DNA from: Vandiemenella viatica
Taxonomy: Eukaryota > Arthropoda > Insecta > Orthoptera > Morabidae
Length of the DNA: 64,000 bases
Reading direction: 5' to 3'
Assembly: GCA_031002005.1 (NCBI GenBank)
Contig: CM061918.1
Location: 62,778,531 to 62,842,530, forward strand
A model generated the notes under the pieces. It searched no databases, was not told the DNA's origin, and worked only from the letters and a program-made list of their open reading frames with translations. This document shows positions 41,634 through 53,754 of this stretch, piece after piece; the first letter of the stretch is position 1; each line of letters starts with the position of its first letter. Position numbers and translations under genes: made by a program.

Positions 41634-42905
41634 TTATTAATTTTAATTGTGATGGAGCTAACGCTCCGTTGGCAATTCCCCTAGTAATCTAATTACACTT
41701 TATATATACTTGCATATTAAATTTTCTTTTATAATTGGAATGTTAAATTCCTCACCCATTTACTTTTCCAATTTACAAATTTTAATTTAAATTCCTTAAG
41801 CATTTTTGGTAAATTATTCATCACTTGGTAATTTATTCCAATCCCTGACACCCTTACCAACAAAAGAACAATTTCCCACTTCCTTATACACCTTATCCAT
41901 GAAATCGAGTGCCAGCTTGTAATCATGGTCACCTTTCTCCTTCCATGCACTATTCCTAATTCTTTGACCAAGCCCCGTCACCAACATATGCCCTGTTCAT
42001 TCCCAGCATTCTCTTCACCCTCCTCCTTTCCTCAAATAAGTCCCAATCTCGCTTCTTTATCATATCAGTTACTAACTGGGTCCTGCGACAATTTTTACAA
42101 ACAAATCTAGCTGCTCTTCTTTACACAACCCCAACTCCAATATTTGATAGCAAAATGTGGGTCCTAAACTACATCACCATATTCAACCAATCGTCTGACT
42201 GAAGTTTTGTAACTCAACTCCCTAACTTCTCTGCTACATCCTCTCCAGTAAATGAAGGATTCTGCAACCTTTTCCTACCACCTGCCCAATGCGGTCGGCC
42301 CAATTGAGTTTGTTATCAAACGTTATGGCAAGATATTTACACATCAGGCTTTCAATAAGCAATTCTGACCCAACCCTATACTCATAAATAACCTTTAGTT
42401 TTTTAACTGTGCGCCTAATAAGCTGACTCTTCTTGGCATTTATCTTTATTCCATGCAGAACTATCCATTTAATATTCTATCCAAGTCACCCTGCAGCTGT
42501 TCAGTCTTCACCTGTTTTGATCCTATCATCTGCAAAATACCTAGACTCTAACTGTAACCCATCAACACAATCATTCATTAGAATAACGAACAACAATAGT
42601 CCCAATACACTACCCTGTGGCACTCCCATATTTACTTCCACCTCTTTTGATAATATATTTCCTACTCTAACACTTTGCTTTCTGGCTTTTGAGAATTCCT
42701 CTACCCAGCAAGTAACTTTTTCAGCCAATCCAATAGATTTTATTGTATTTAAAACCATTTTATGGCTCGCTATGTCAAATTAGAAAGATCTGGTGCCACG
42801 CCATCAACTTGGCCTCCCTTTTCCAATTCATCTGAAATATCTTGCATATAGCCCACCATCAGAGATTCACATGAATATCCTTGCCTAAAGCCATGTTGAA
42901 CATAG
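41634..42905 (-). mobile_element. CR1/L2-group LINE (family A), copy A2
   Basis: Antisense to ACE. The minus strand gives SCESLMVGYMQDISDEL, then MVLNTIKSIGLAEKVTCWVE, KARKQSVRVGNILSKEVEVN, GVPQGSVLGLLLFVILMND, YFADD (42524-42540 region), the C-terminal VWDPHF, a DMIKKRDWDLFEERRRVKRM-like segment and VRDWNKLPREVMNN-like remains, with several stops. The 3' end carries the stem-loop GGAGC-TAAC-GCTCC (41655-41668) next to AATTA-rich tail sequence. 5' truncated. Confidence 0.85.
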
Positions 42906-43275
42906 TGACATATTTATTTCATCGTTGTTACAGTAGCAGCAAATAACAAATAACAAAAGGGATGAATGTTCACTTGTACTAATTACCTTATGATTTTTTA
43001 TTATTTATTTTCTCATACCTTCACCCTGAAGGTTGCCAGTAAGCTGTTCATTCATTGTATTGCATTACAGGTATAGTTATTAACATTTTTTTACTTAGTA
43101 ATTAGTGTTGATTAATAGCAATTAATATTAAACTTAAATTAGTACTTACCTGTTTTAATTCTGTTTTTAAATCTCTGATCACATGGCCATAACAATTCAA
43201 AGAAATGTGTGACTGATGGACAGGAACTCTATGAATAATTAAGCACCCAGTTTTGTATAACTTTGATTTTTGCAG
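42906..43275. other. End of intron 2
   Basis: AT-rich, ending in the polypyrimidine/acceptor of exon 3 (TTTTTGCAG). No other feature. Confidence 0.5.
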
Positions 43276-43372
43276 CTTGAGAAACTGGTAAGCGAGATGG
43301 AGTCAATATACAGCACGGCCAAGATATGTGACTACAATGATGCTACAAAATGTGATCTCAGCCTGGAGCCTG
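43276..43372 (+). CDS. Ance: ACE family peptidyl-dipeptidase, exon 3
   Basis: 32 codons plus one base (phase 0 in, phase 1 out); acceptor TTTTTGCAG, donor GTAAGT. It encodes LEKLVSEMESIYSTAKICDY and NDATKCDLSLEP. The M.S.Y..A..C pattern and the two cysteines correspond to the first conserved disulfide of ACE (Cys152-Cys158 in testis ACE numbering). The spacing of seven residues between the cysteines is the insect-type, longer loop. In frame with exons 2 and 4. Confidence 0.95.
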
Positions 43373-43464
43373 GTAAGTTTTTACCAACAAATGGTAACAT
43401 AATGCCCTAATGGACTTAGAGTTTCTCTTTACTACACTCAGTGTATTCCATGTTTCAACACATA

Positions 43465-44687
43465 CGAGGGGGAACCTAAAAATAACCAGAATCGGAATGT
43501 TGCGCATCATGTACTTGTAGTGCCAGGTTGCACCACCAGAGGGCTGTTGAAGGACCTCTGTTTAGTCATTCCACCTAGCGGCGTCACCTGAGAATGACTA
43601 GAGTGGTTTCTCTAGCAGTCCTTTGTATTTGTGTACAATGCTGATGTGATTCTTACGAATATCATGCGACTGTAAAGTTTTGTTTTTTTACTCGGTGAGA
43701 ATGCAGCAGAAACTGTTGTAATGATGAAAACAGCTTACAAAAACACACTCTCAGTAAAACTCAAATGTATGGATGGTTTTCTAGATTTAAAAAGTAGGAA
43801 ATGGCCATTAAAGAACAGTTGCATTCCGGCCGCCCTTCAACTGCTCAAAGTGAAGACAACGTTGGAAAAATCCGTAATATGATCAACGAAGATCAATGCA
43901 GGACAATCGACCAATTTGAGGTCTTATGTAGGTTGTCCTGAAGCTCAATTCAGCACATTTTGGGGATGCGAAGGGTGGCAGCAAAGTTCATACTGAGACT
44001 TATCACCAGCGATCAAAGGGATCATCGCATTCAAGCCTGTTGTGAAATGAAGGACGCATTCAAAGACAATCAAAATTTTTACAACAAAATCATCGCAGGT
44101 GACAAATCATGGTGGTATGGATACAATACAGCTTACAGTCAAGCCAATGGAAGTCAACTGGTTCACATCATCCAAAAAAGGCCCCTTAGGTGAAATTGAA
44201 GACAATGTTGATCTAGTTTCCTTTTTTTTTTGCCTTAAAGGGATCGTACACTCGGAACAGGCTGCACAGAAATTTGGCACGAAAATGTCTGGCTTAATGG
44301 AATTCCAGTGAATGGTTCTTGCATCACGACAAAGCTCCCACGCTCACGACTGTCAGCGTTCACCAGTTTTTGGCCTCAACAAAGTTGATTACCTTGATCC
44401 ACATGCCCTATTCACCATATTTAGCACCCCTCGGACTTCTTGTTCCCGAGGATCAAAAGGGACTTGAAAGGGAAGCGTTTTGAAGATGTAAAATGCAATG
44501 TTACGAAGGTGCTAGCAGGTATTAAAGAGGATGAATTTAAAGGTGCTTCCAACACTAGAATGAATGTTTAGACAAGTGGATTAATGTTAATGGAGAGTAC
44601 TTTGAAGGAGATTAAGGTTGTATTTCGAAAAAAATAAAGTAAATGCTTTCTATAAACAAATTCCAGTTATTTTTTGGTCTCCCCTAG
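43465..44687 (+). mobile_element. mariner-family element, degenerate
   Basis: Inverted ends CGAGGGGGAACCTAAAAATA and (reversed) CTAGGGGAGACCAAAAAATA, flanked by TA on both sides (43463-43464, 44688-44689). 1223 bp, in ACE intron 3, sense orientation. The transposase inside is a pseudogene. A different family from the element at 57841-59174. Confidence 0.88.
43700..44615 (+). pseudogene. mariner transposase, many frameshifts
   Basis: Pieces in all three frames line up with a mariner transposase: KEQLHSGRPSTAQSEDNVGK (end of the DNA-binding half), GMRRVAAKFI, then the first catalytic block GDKSWWYGYNTAYSQANGSQ (family GDESW, here with Glu replaced by Lys), FLHHDKAPTLTTVSVHQFLA (HDN changed to HDK), YSPYLAPLGLLVP (the third Asp position lost) and WINVNGEYFEGD at the C-terminus near 44575-44610. 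Stops and frameshifts plus loss of catalytic residues make it dead. Confidence 0.82.
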
Positions 44688-44689
44688 TA

Positions 44690-45589
44690 GAAGGGTTTAA
44701 ACATGAAAATTTCAATATTATTATGTGTTTGTATTCCTTGTCTTTCTGTACTGTCCTTCCATCACTTGTGATTAGTGATGGTTCTTCTCTCTTCAAGGCC
44801 TGTTTCATATTTTATAAATGTTTGTTTAGTGGTATGTATTTATTATTTTATTTTATTGATACTGCTAGTCACAAAAAACTAATTGTTGAAATTATTAAAT
44901 AAATATTTGTCAATATGTTCATGTAGAGATCTTTGTAACTACTCATATGATCACATATACCATCCCACAGGTAAGTTAGTAAATATATTTCTACCTTAAT
45001 AAACAGTTAGTCATTAAATCAACTTTTAAAAAATTGAGGATACTAAGATAAACATAGTTCTTTTGACAATTTATGCAAACTGGTTGGGAATCAGACCAAG
45101 TAGTTTACAGGATGAAAAGGTGAAAGATATTTTCAGATTAGGAGCAATGATAGAAGGAAAGGAGATACAGCTCAATGTGTTTATAAAATCATAAACCATA
45201 AACTGATGGATTCTGTTTGAAATAGTTATCAGTTCCAATAAAAGAAATGAATGCCAAATAGTGTTGGAAGAAAGATATTATAAAGTATCTATGTCTTAGA
45301 TCAGAAGTATCCTGGTATCCACTACACACTGGTAGCCTAATCACATTTTTGCATTCACAAGAACTTCAATAACAGAATTGGAAGCTGTTTCGAATTCATT
45401 TTTGATGGCATACGTAGCAAAGGGAATCTCAGCAATCATTTCCCTGTATCAAAATCTTGTGATGGATAATTGCTTCATAGTAAAAATGTAGACAGCATCA
45501 CTGTTTTTGCATATTGATTTAGTAAGCCATATGGGAAGTTTCACACACAATGTCTCCTTCATAAACTAAATGTATTATACTGATTTGGT
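44690..45589. other. Unassigned intron 3 sequence
   Basis: AT-rich, no recognised feature. Confidence 0.45.
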
Positions 45590-46490
45590 GATTTATGTTT
45601 TTTTGAAGAGGTGTGGGCTGGAAGTGTTCGAATGTTGTCTTCCAAACCAGAACAAAAGTGGAAGGAAAGCTTCCCAGCCTCCAGCAAAGTCTATCAGGCA
45701 CACCGTGCTCTCCAGCATCTCCTGTCGTACCATTCCTCCTCGTCCACTTTGTCTCACACACTCTTCTATTCCCATAATATATCTATCTGGTCTGCCTTGT
45801 TTCCTTATAATTTTCTTTGTAATACTTTCATCAGTAGTCCTTTTCAAATGTCTGCACTTAAGCCCTCATATTTTCATTCTGCAACTTGTCCAGTCATTGC
45901 ACCAATTCAACCCTTCTGAAACTTCATCTCTTTGCCTTTTTTTTTTAAGTGCTTTACGTCTCTTTTTAACATCGAGACGGGAAAGGATGGGGGGCAAGGA
46001 ATGGGAAGGAATTCGGCCATGGCCTTTTGAAGGAAGCATCCCGGCATTTGCCTGGAGTGATTTGGGGAAACCATGGAAAACCCAAATCTGGATGTCCGGA
46101 CGGGGATTCGAACCACCGTCCTCCCGAATGCAAGGTGAGAACGCTAACCGTTACACCGCCCCGCTCGGTATCTCTTTGGCCTCAGTTCTACTGATATCCC
46201 TTTTTTTCAGAATCATATGTTAGTATTGACACAAAGTAAGTACTGTACATAATACTCTTGCACTTCTGTGGCACTTCCTACTCCAAATCAGGCCTGTGAC
46301 TCACGTTTAGAATTCTCGTGTGCTTCTGCAGCTTTCATTTTTTCCATTTATATTACTCCCATTCTCTTATATCACGCTACCCAATGGTTGATATCTTCAG
46401 TTTCCCATCTTGCATATGACATCCTGATTAGCCATATAGTTCTCCTTTACTCTTTTTGCATTCTATAAACTTTCTCTGCATCTTGTCACG
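45590..46490 (-). pseudogene. LINE remnant (reverse-transcriptase C-terminal region), interrupted by a SINE
   Basis: On the minus strand LKRTTDESITKKIIRKQGRP followed by IMGIEECVRQ resembles the (G)H.KRM..ERI.KKI...GRPR..W.D.I tail of RTE-like retrotransposon polyproteins. Weaker similarity continues at 46210-46480 beyond the SINE at 45944-46172. Stops throughout. The assignment rests on one short motif. Confidence 0.4.
45944..46172 (-). mobile_element. SINE family S, copy 11 (reverse, well preserved)
   Basis: Minus-strand copy: TACCGAGCGGGGCGGTGTAA, CGGTTAGCGTTCTCACC (A-box), GCATTCGGGAGGACGGTGG, B-box GGTTCGAATCCCCGTCCGG, body through GGCCATGGCCGAATTCC, TCCCGTCTCGATGT. Inserted in a LINE remnant, so younger than it. 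Confidence 0.88.
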
Positions 46491-46676
46491 CATCCAACTA
46501 TTCTTACACTTCTGACTAGTTATGACTTAAGTATAAAAAAATACAGCTTAGAAATATTGCAACATGATGGCAATACGTATGTACAATTACAATTAAATAA
46601 AAGAAGCTGGCTAGCAAAATGAATATAATGACAGGGAAATAAACAAGCCCTTACCACAGATGATGGCAGCATTGAA

Positions 46677-47470
46677 TTTAATTTAATTATAACGGAGCAC
46701 GTGCTCAAGTGGCAATATCCTTAGTCATCTAATACCCCTTTCTTATACAATTTGAGTCCTGAATTCCTCCACCCATTTATTTCTGCTGTTTACAAATTTT
46801 AAATTCCTTCAACGTTTTTGGTAAATTATTCATCACTTCCATCAATAATTTATTACAATCTCTGACACACTTACGCACAAAAGAAACTGTTCTTACGTGA
46901 TTATGCATGAAACTGAGTGCCAGTTTGTGCCCATGGTCATCTTTTCCTTTCCATGCATTACTTCTAATTCTTTGACCAACATCACTCCAAGCCTCATCAC
47001 CAACATATGACACTCCCTCAGTCTCCCCCTATCTCCCACTCACTCCCAATCCAGCTCCTTTATCACATCAATGACTGACTGTGCACTGCTGTAATTTCCA
47101 CAAACAAATCCAGTTACTCTCCTTCAAATGCCCTCCAATTCCTGTATTTGATACATGGAAATAATGTGGGTTCCAAACTACACCACCATATTCAATGGTC
47201 TGACCAAAGTTTTGTAACCCAATTCCCTCAGTTCTCTGGTACATCCTCTCATCATTCTCTCCAGTAAATAAAGAATCCTGTAACCTTCTCATACCATCTG
47301 CCCAATGTGTCCAGCCCATTTGAGTTAATTATCAAAAATTATACCAAGATATTTACACTTGAAGCCTTCAGCAAACAATTATCTCATCACACTATAATCA
47401 AGAAGAACCTTTCAATTTTTATCTGTGTAATAAGCTAACTCTTCTTGACAGTTATCTTCATTCCACTTTG
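46677..47470 (-). mobile_element. CR1/L2-group LINE (family A), copy A3
   Basis: Antisense. The minus strand has VGDEAWSDVGQRIRSNAWKG, KDDHGHKLALSFMHNHVRTV and SFVRKCVRDCNKL, then LMEVMNNLPKTLKEFK, plus upstream Y.TLVRPLEYGGVVW.PH-like remains. The 3' end GGAGCACGTGCTC (46696-46708) beside TTTAATTTAATTATAA is the same stem-loop and tail as the other copies. 5' truncated near 47470. Confidence 0.82.
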
Positions 47471-48066
47471 ATCTGCCCAGAGGATGGTGTCAGCACATGA
47501 AAAATACAGGAGCCCACAGAGAACAATGAAATTTTTAGGAGTATACCCTTTCTCTAATCAAGAACAATGTGCACAAGACAAGTGCCAAAGACAAACATAT
47601 ACATAAATAGATACAGTGGTACAGAAACTAACAAAATACTGTAATTATCAATTGTTTCACCATAATAACACAGTGGCAGGGAAATTTAAACTGCCATCAT
47701 TTTTGCAATTGAGTATGGACATAGGTGTGCGTGAGAAAGTCTCTCTTCAGTAACTGGCTTATTATTGGCTGTTTTAATAATTGGGATAGATAATGTAAAC
47801 ACCACTTATGACAACTGACAGTGCTAAATTATATGAATGCTGTTTTAAGTACCCTTTGTATCCCAATAAGTCCTGAACGCTCTACTGTTATGACAATTTA
47901 TTTATGAAACATTCGTGTTCTAGATAGTGACGAATATTATATCTGAATATTTTGAGAGAAAATTTAGATGTTTACAAATAAGTATAAAGTTCAAGCTCGC
48001 TGTAACTGCAGAAATATTCTAATTATAATTTTATTTTGACTGTTGTTAATAATCATTTACTTACAG
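47471..48066. other. End of intron 3
   Basis: No recognised feature before the exon 4 acceptor (TTTACTTACAG). Confidence 0.45.
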
Positions 48067-48210
48067 AACTGACGCAAATTATGGCAGATAGCCGAGATCC
48101 AAAAGAGCTGGCTCACGTGTGGGAACAGTGGAGACACGTATCGGGCGAAAAAGTGCGTTCACTGTTCGAACACTATGTTGCTCTCAGCAATGAGGCTGCA
48201 GTCTTAAACA
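48067..48210 (+). CDS. Ance: ACE family peptidyl-dipeptidase, exon 4
   Basis: 144 bases, phase 1 at both ends. It encodes (E)LTQIMADSRDPKELAHVWE then QWRHVSGEKVRSLFEHYVAL and SNEAAVLN. The LE.EL..IM..SRD..EL...WE.WR block is strongly conserved in ACE enzymes. By gap-free counting, the Arg of QWRH aligns with Arg186 of testis ACE, a ligand of the first chloride ion, which suggests chloride-dependent activity. The last codon is split so that an N-glycosylation sequon (NFT) is formed only after splicing to exon 5. Donor GTAAGT. Confidence 0.96.
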
Positions 48211-49394
48211 GTAAGTTAACTGGTGTGATGCAAAAAAAAAAAAATTAAAAAAAAAAAAAAAAAAAAAAAATTAAAAAAATAAAAAAAAAATAAAAATAAA
48301 AAAAAAAATAGTAAAACTAAAAATCACTTCTGAATATATCACTGTTTTGTTGAAATAATGTTTACATCATTAATTACATTGTAAAAGTTCTTATAAATCT
48401 TCTAATCATACCAACAATAATTCAGAAAAATAGAATTTTAGTAGGAATAGAAGTTTATTTCATTAAATTGTTACAACTGTTTTCATGTGTCATAATTTTA
48501 GCTTTAGTCAACAGTGACAAATACTGTCTCAGCAGAAGCATGTAATCTCAACTTTTGTTTTGTGTTTAAACATTTAGTCACCATGAATGCAATATAGTTT
48601 TATCAGCCAAATTATTTATTACCCTCACTCATTTCTGATAGAAAAATGGCTCTTAAGCTGTTGATTTATTCTTACTAAATTTACGTATAGTTGTAAGAAG
48701 AAAGTGAACCACAGTTATAGAAAATAAGGCTAAGGTATGGAGACATGCTACGTACTTTATCAAAACAACTTGAATTTTTATACTTGTCTCTTGTTGACAT
48801 TTTTTTCACTGTAGTTTAATTTCGAGCTCACATATACACAAACTATTATGTGAATTCAATATCTGGTTGTTTGTCATCTTTGATATTTGATTTGTTCAAA
48901 AATCATTGTGAAAGGCCAGTAACTTTCCCCAACTTTGTAATTATTATTACACTTCTAGATTGAGAGTATTGATCAAGGCTCTGCATTTGTTTAGTTAGCA
49001 CTCTTAATAGTTGTGGTGCCTGATATGAGATCCAAAAGTTTTTGGTACAAACATTGGTCTCTGTAAGAAATTTAATAAGCCTTTAATGTGTCCATTAATT
49101 ATGGAATTATGGAAATGTTTTGCTTCGATTGTGTGGAATAGACCAGCAGACTCCTCAATTCAGTGTCTGCTCTAAAATATATGTTGAGAAGAATTAGCTT
49201 AGGTCATGAGAGAGACATAATATGTGCCAAATCAAAACTGTCATACAAGTCATACAAAATTTAACTAGTTTTTTACTTGCTTTGTATGTTAAAAAAGTTA
49301 CAGTGAAACAAACAAACCTTTAAAACTGTTGGTAAGAGACAATATGTCGTAATAGATCACTATTTCTCGTACAGTATATTAAAAACTAACTAGC
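48211..49394. other. Intron 4 start, A-rich tract then unassigned
   Basis: A-rich low-complexity tract at 48231-48310 (runs of A with scattered T) begins 20 bases after the donor. The rest is AT-rich without recognisable features. Confidence 0.5.
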
Positions 49395-49645
49395 TCCACA
49401 ACCCGAAGGTAGGTTGAAGGAGGCATACTAAGCCATTGTGTCAGAGGTTAGATGGCCAGTTTCTTTCCTCTGGGACCTACAGTTTAATGTGGAGTGCAGA
49501 CCATGCAACATTCTGGCATAGCTCATATGATCAAATACAACTCTTAAAAAATTCCTGCCTCCACCAGGATTTGAAACCCAGAACTGGACACAGAAACTAC
49601 TGAAAGCAAGTTCCTTAACCACTGAGCTACCAGACCACTCACTGT
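49395..49645 (-). mobile_element. tRNA-derived SINE, family V
   Basis: On the minus strand: GAGTGGTCTGGTAGCTCAGT then GGTTAAGG (tRNA 5' half with A-box) and GGGTTTCAAATCCTGG (B-box) about 50 bases on, followed by a non-tRNA body to about 49395. Head much closer to a tRNA than family S, but the acceptor stem does not close, so a SINE rather than a gene. Confidence 0.65.
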
Positions 49646-50163
49646 ATATTAATATTCTTACTAAGAACAGTGGTAAGGTTATGCAAGTTATTACTTATAC
49701 TGTATACATAAAATGTGTTTGACCACGAGAATAACATAGATTTATGAACACTGTTTAATTAAATAACCAAACTCTTTTAAACTTAAATGCTTCTATGACT
49801 GAACTGCAGTGTACAGAGTAAGCAGTATGAACTTTTAATCATAAAAATCATTGGTACAAATAATGCTTTGAGTCATAACCAGTTTATGATTAGCTAAATA
49901 GTTAGAATCTGTATTCATTTTTTAAAGATATGGAAAGTAGAGCCATCACTTATGAAGACAACGGCAAAGCAAAAAATGCATTATATAGTATTTTGGTATG
50001 AAACCTTATTCATGTAAACAGACAATACATGGATCATGAGGTGAGATTCAGTGTGAACGCATTTGGTTGCCTTCCATTAAGTGTCATCTGTTTACATGTG
50101 TATGGTTTCATACTGAAACATTATTTAACATGTTTGACTTCTTTTAGTACGTTTTCCACTGTC
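49646..50163. other. Unassigned intron 4 sequence
   Basis: A short imperfect inverted pair GTTTCATACTGAAACATTATT (50106, in part) and its counterpart near 49990 (GGTATGAAACCTTATTCATG) bracket about 100 bp; possibly a small foldback. Otherwise nothing. Confidence 0.35.
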
Positions 50164-50558
50164 CTCTGCATTTAATGTAATTTAATTGCAATGGAGCCCA
50201 CGCTCCGGTGGAAATTTCCATACACATTCATTTTCCCTCTTTCCTGTTCCTGCCAACGTTTACCCTCTACAAATTTAAACTTTAAATACATTCAGCATTT
50301 TTGGTCATTTATTCATCATTTGTTTCAGTAACTTATTTCACTCCCTGATACTCTTACCTACTAAAGAAAATCTTCCCATGCTCCTATGCCTGAAATCAAG
50401 TGCCAACTAGTGGTTGTGGTCATCTTTTCCATTCCATGTACATCTTTTAGTTCTTCTACCAATATATTTCCAAACCTCATTATTAATATCGTATATGCCT
50501 TGCACACTCCCATGACTCTCTTAACTTTCCTCCTGTTTTCCAATGAATTCCATACATC
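50164..50558 (-). mobile_element. CR1/L2-group LINE (family A), copy A4, 3' end
   Basis: Antisense. The minus strand retains ENRRKVKRVMGVCKAYT, a DVHGMEKMTTTTSWHLISG-frame and a degraded SDWNKL.E..NK.PKMLN. The 3' end has the cleanest stem-loop of the family, GGAGC-CCAC-GCTCC at 50191-50204, directly inside AATTTAATTGCAAT tail sequence. Only about 395 bp remain. Confidence 0.8.
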
Positions 50559-51925
50559 TGTAAGTGAATTGTTTATTTTTAATGTATGTATACAATTATG
50601 GTTCAGTGATTTTGTAAACAGTTCATTAAAAGCAGTGTTTTACACATTATTATATAATTATATTATATTGTCTAAATCTTCTCCCCTCTGTTTTCATGCT
50701 TTCCAACCCTAAACTTGTAGCAGAAGCAGCATCACTCGGTAAGAAAGTATGCAAAGTTAATCTAAGTTGTTGCCTTTTATTTTGAATACTCTTGGCTAAA
50801 AATTATGTTAGATTATTATAAAACAGTAAGATTATATTTTGTAAAAAGGAGAGACTGTGAAGAGCTTAAGCTTAATCAGTTAGGATTACTATGAAACACT
50901 CATAACATAAAGTGGACTGAATGATTTGGACTTCTTCTAATAGTTGGATACGTGGGAGTGGGCAGTTTCTGTGTTGTAATCAGTGACTTCCAAAACCAGG
51001 ATAAATATTTTCCATGTTCGCCGAGTGACACTGTGTATTAAATGCCAATATTTGGGCTGACCTGCATCTACATTCTTCTAGGGTGTAATTGCACTGATTT
51101 AAAACACTTTAACTAACTTCCCATTTGGGGTTTTTGATGTTCTGGAAGGTTTTATCAGTTCCGCCCATCAGCAGAGCACAACTGTCATGTTGTTGGGTGG
51201 CTCATGGCATGTGTTCTTCTCTTCAGAAGTTTCTATGTTGCTTGGATGTAAAGTCAAAGTTGTAGGACCATGAATCTTATTTTCAATGTTTTAAGATGGT
51301 GCACATAAACTGAAGTAAACGTTATAAAATGAGAAATTATATTCTGATCTAAGGGGCTCCAGTGTAATGCATACATATGTAATAGTGACATTATTAACTT
51401 TGCAATAACATTATAATTTTAACTTAATTGAGCACAGGTATACAAAAATTCAGTTGACCCCTCTTTTAGCATTTCTTTCTTTATGTTGTTGCTGATTTCC
51501 TGCAAAAATCAATGTGTATATTTTCCCAATCTTTATTTGTTATCAAATTGCTTTGGAGCATTGTATTTTTTTTTTACCATACTCAGCAATTATATTAAGG
51601 CATTATCTTCTCATTGGTCTGAATCATAAGTTTTTTGGTTCTGTGGGCTTTACTAGACATTTTTTTCTCAACAGATATACATATGTAGCAGTAATCTTTA
51701 CTACAATGCACCCCTTATTTACTTGAATTGCTGTTTTTCTGTTACGAAAAGTTCAGACTTTTTTTAAAGCATATATTGAAGTAAGAACCCCATTTATGTG
51801 CCAAATTATCTTCATAATATCTTTGTCATGGTACAATAGCTTCTAGACAAACCTGGATGAAGTTAGAAATGTGTAACCACAGAAATAAGAAACTGTGATG
51901 AGTTTATTTGTTATTTCCACTCCAG
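50559..51925. other. Unassigned intron 4 sequence
   Basis: AT-rich, no recognised gene or repeat up to the exon 5 acceptor (TTTCCACTCCAG). Confidence 0.45.
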
Positions 51926-52117
51926 ATTTTACGGATACGACAGAATACTGGTTGAAAGACTATGAAGCTGATGATTTCCAGCAACAGATCCAGGCCCTGT
52001 GGGAGCAAGTGAAGCCTCTGTACCAACAGCTACATGCCTACGTACGACGCCACCTGCATGACAAGTATGGTGATGATATAGTTAACAGAAGAGGTCCCAT
52101 ACCTTCCCATCTGTTGG
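51926..52117 (+). CDS. Ance: ACE family peptidyl-dipeptidase, exon 5
   Basis: 192 bases, phase 1 at both ends. It encodes (N)FTDTTEYWLKDYEADDFQQ, then QIQALWEQVKPLYQQLHAYV and HDKYGDDIVNRRGPIPSHLL. The PLY.QLHAYVRR and GPIP.HLL blocks are among the best conserved in ACE. The Tyr of KDYEAD aligns without gaps with Tyr224 of testis ACE, a ligand of the second chloride ion, and the preceding Trp with Trp220. The first codon completes the Asn of the NFT sequon. Donor GTAAGT. Confidence 0.96.
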
Positions 52118-53754
52118 GTAAGTTAATATTTTAAATATCATCATAGTCTTCTGTGGCTGCATTGAAGTTTTTTTAAGGAATACCCTACGTTGATAATTGA
52201 ATACATTTATTGTTTATTGTTCTTTGAGAAAACCCCCAAAAATTACCAGAATTTAATAAATCCATTTTGTGGTATCCATAGTGCAACTTAAAAACAGAAT
52301 TCTTCAGAGAAATTTAACTACTCAGTAAGATTCCAGTTGGCTGTATGGTCACATTATCTCATGAACATTTAGCAAATATGGCCTTGCCAAACACAGAATC
52401 TATCCACAAGCACAATGTGACGTCATGCTAGGGAAAGTGGTGCTTAACAAGCTAGCAATATTTGATTCAGCACGTCAGTTCATATCCCTCAGATTTTGGG
52501 AAATGCTTACCTGGTAATATTGTTTCCACCTTATGGCTTGATTGAACCAACACATTCAGTGTTAGTTATGTGTACACCAAATAAAATTGTTTTATCTCTA
52601 TCTACTTAACATCAAATTTAACTTTTTCTGTGCTTATTGGACACACAATATTGCTGTTTTTTTTTTAAAACTAGAACATAAAAAACTTATGAATATATCA
52701 CTTCCAGGTTTTTGGTATTAATCACTGTTTTGTTCCATTCTTCTTCCAAGCATTCATTTTTTTCATCAGTCCTTTATGATGTTATTTCTTGAAAATTATC
52801 ATTTCATATTCTTAGATGTCTACATATTCCACATGAGCCATGATGATTATTAAGATTAAAGGGAAACAAAGGGTTCTAAATATCAATTAACAAAAATGAC
52901 AGACATTCTGTGTTTTACTGGTGATGAAGGATTTAAACATTCTAAAGTTGCTGTGTATGTATTTATACCCCAGCCTATAAGTACCTATGGAACGTGATAG
53001 TTCTTTTGTTTTTTTTCATATTATTAATGCTAATCAGCATGTTTCATTTCCGATTGTATCCTTTAAATACTGCTGTGTTATTCATATTCTTTTCTTCTTT
53101 TTTAATTTGAACTGATGATATAAATTTTCAACAAAATTTCGCAGTAATGCAAGAGAACAAGATAGGTTCTCTACAAGCTGATTAAAAAAAAAAAGAAAAT
53201 TCTTATTACAATTTATACAAATAGTAAGAGAAGCTACATAAAATAAAGCTATCATTTGAAGTCACTTCATGCTTTTAAGTCATTTAATTTTTGCACAAGT
53301 AATTTTTATTTTTTTCTACTTAATTTCCACACTCTTTTGTCTTCTCATAATATGGGTTAAACATGTCAGTGTGGCTTAATGTGCTAAGGGACAGAACACT
53401 GGATCAGGGAAGTACTAAGGAACCAAGCCTGATCTTGGGCAAACCCCTCCCCTTGCGTACCAGCCATCCTAACTGAAGTTTTTAGGTGGTTTACCACAAT
53501 AATCAAGGTGAATTCTACAATGGTACCCTTTTTACACCTCATAAACTACACACTTCATAAACAAAAATACACTTCTTACACACAGAACATAGTTACATGC
53601 TCCGCAAACAGATGGCAACACTTCACTTCCTCCACTGGTGTAGCAGAGAGGCAGAAGACAGACCTTGGGGATCTCCTGGCCAAAGAAGACATAAAATAAA
53701 AAAATAAAATATACTAAAATTTTTATCTTCCACAGAGTATAAGAAGGAGATTTT
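52118..53754. other. Start of intron 5, no recognised feature
   Basis: About 1.6 kb. A possible decayed SINE head near 53370-53460 is too weak to call. Confidence 0.45.

Noticed and set aside
43700..44615. Second active mariner
   Set aside because: Multiple frameshifts and stops and loss of catalytic residues, although ends and TA duplication are still recognisable.
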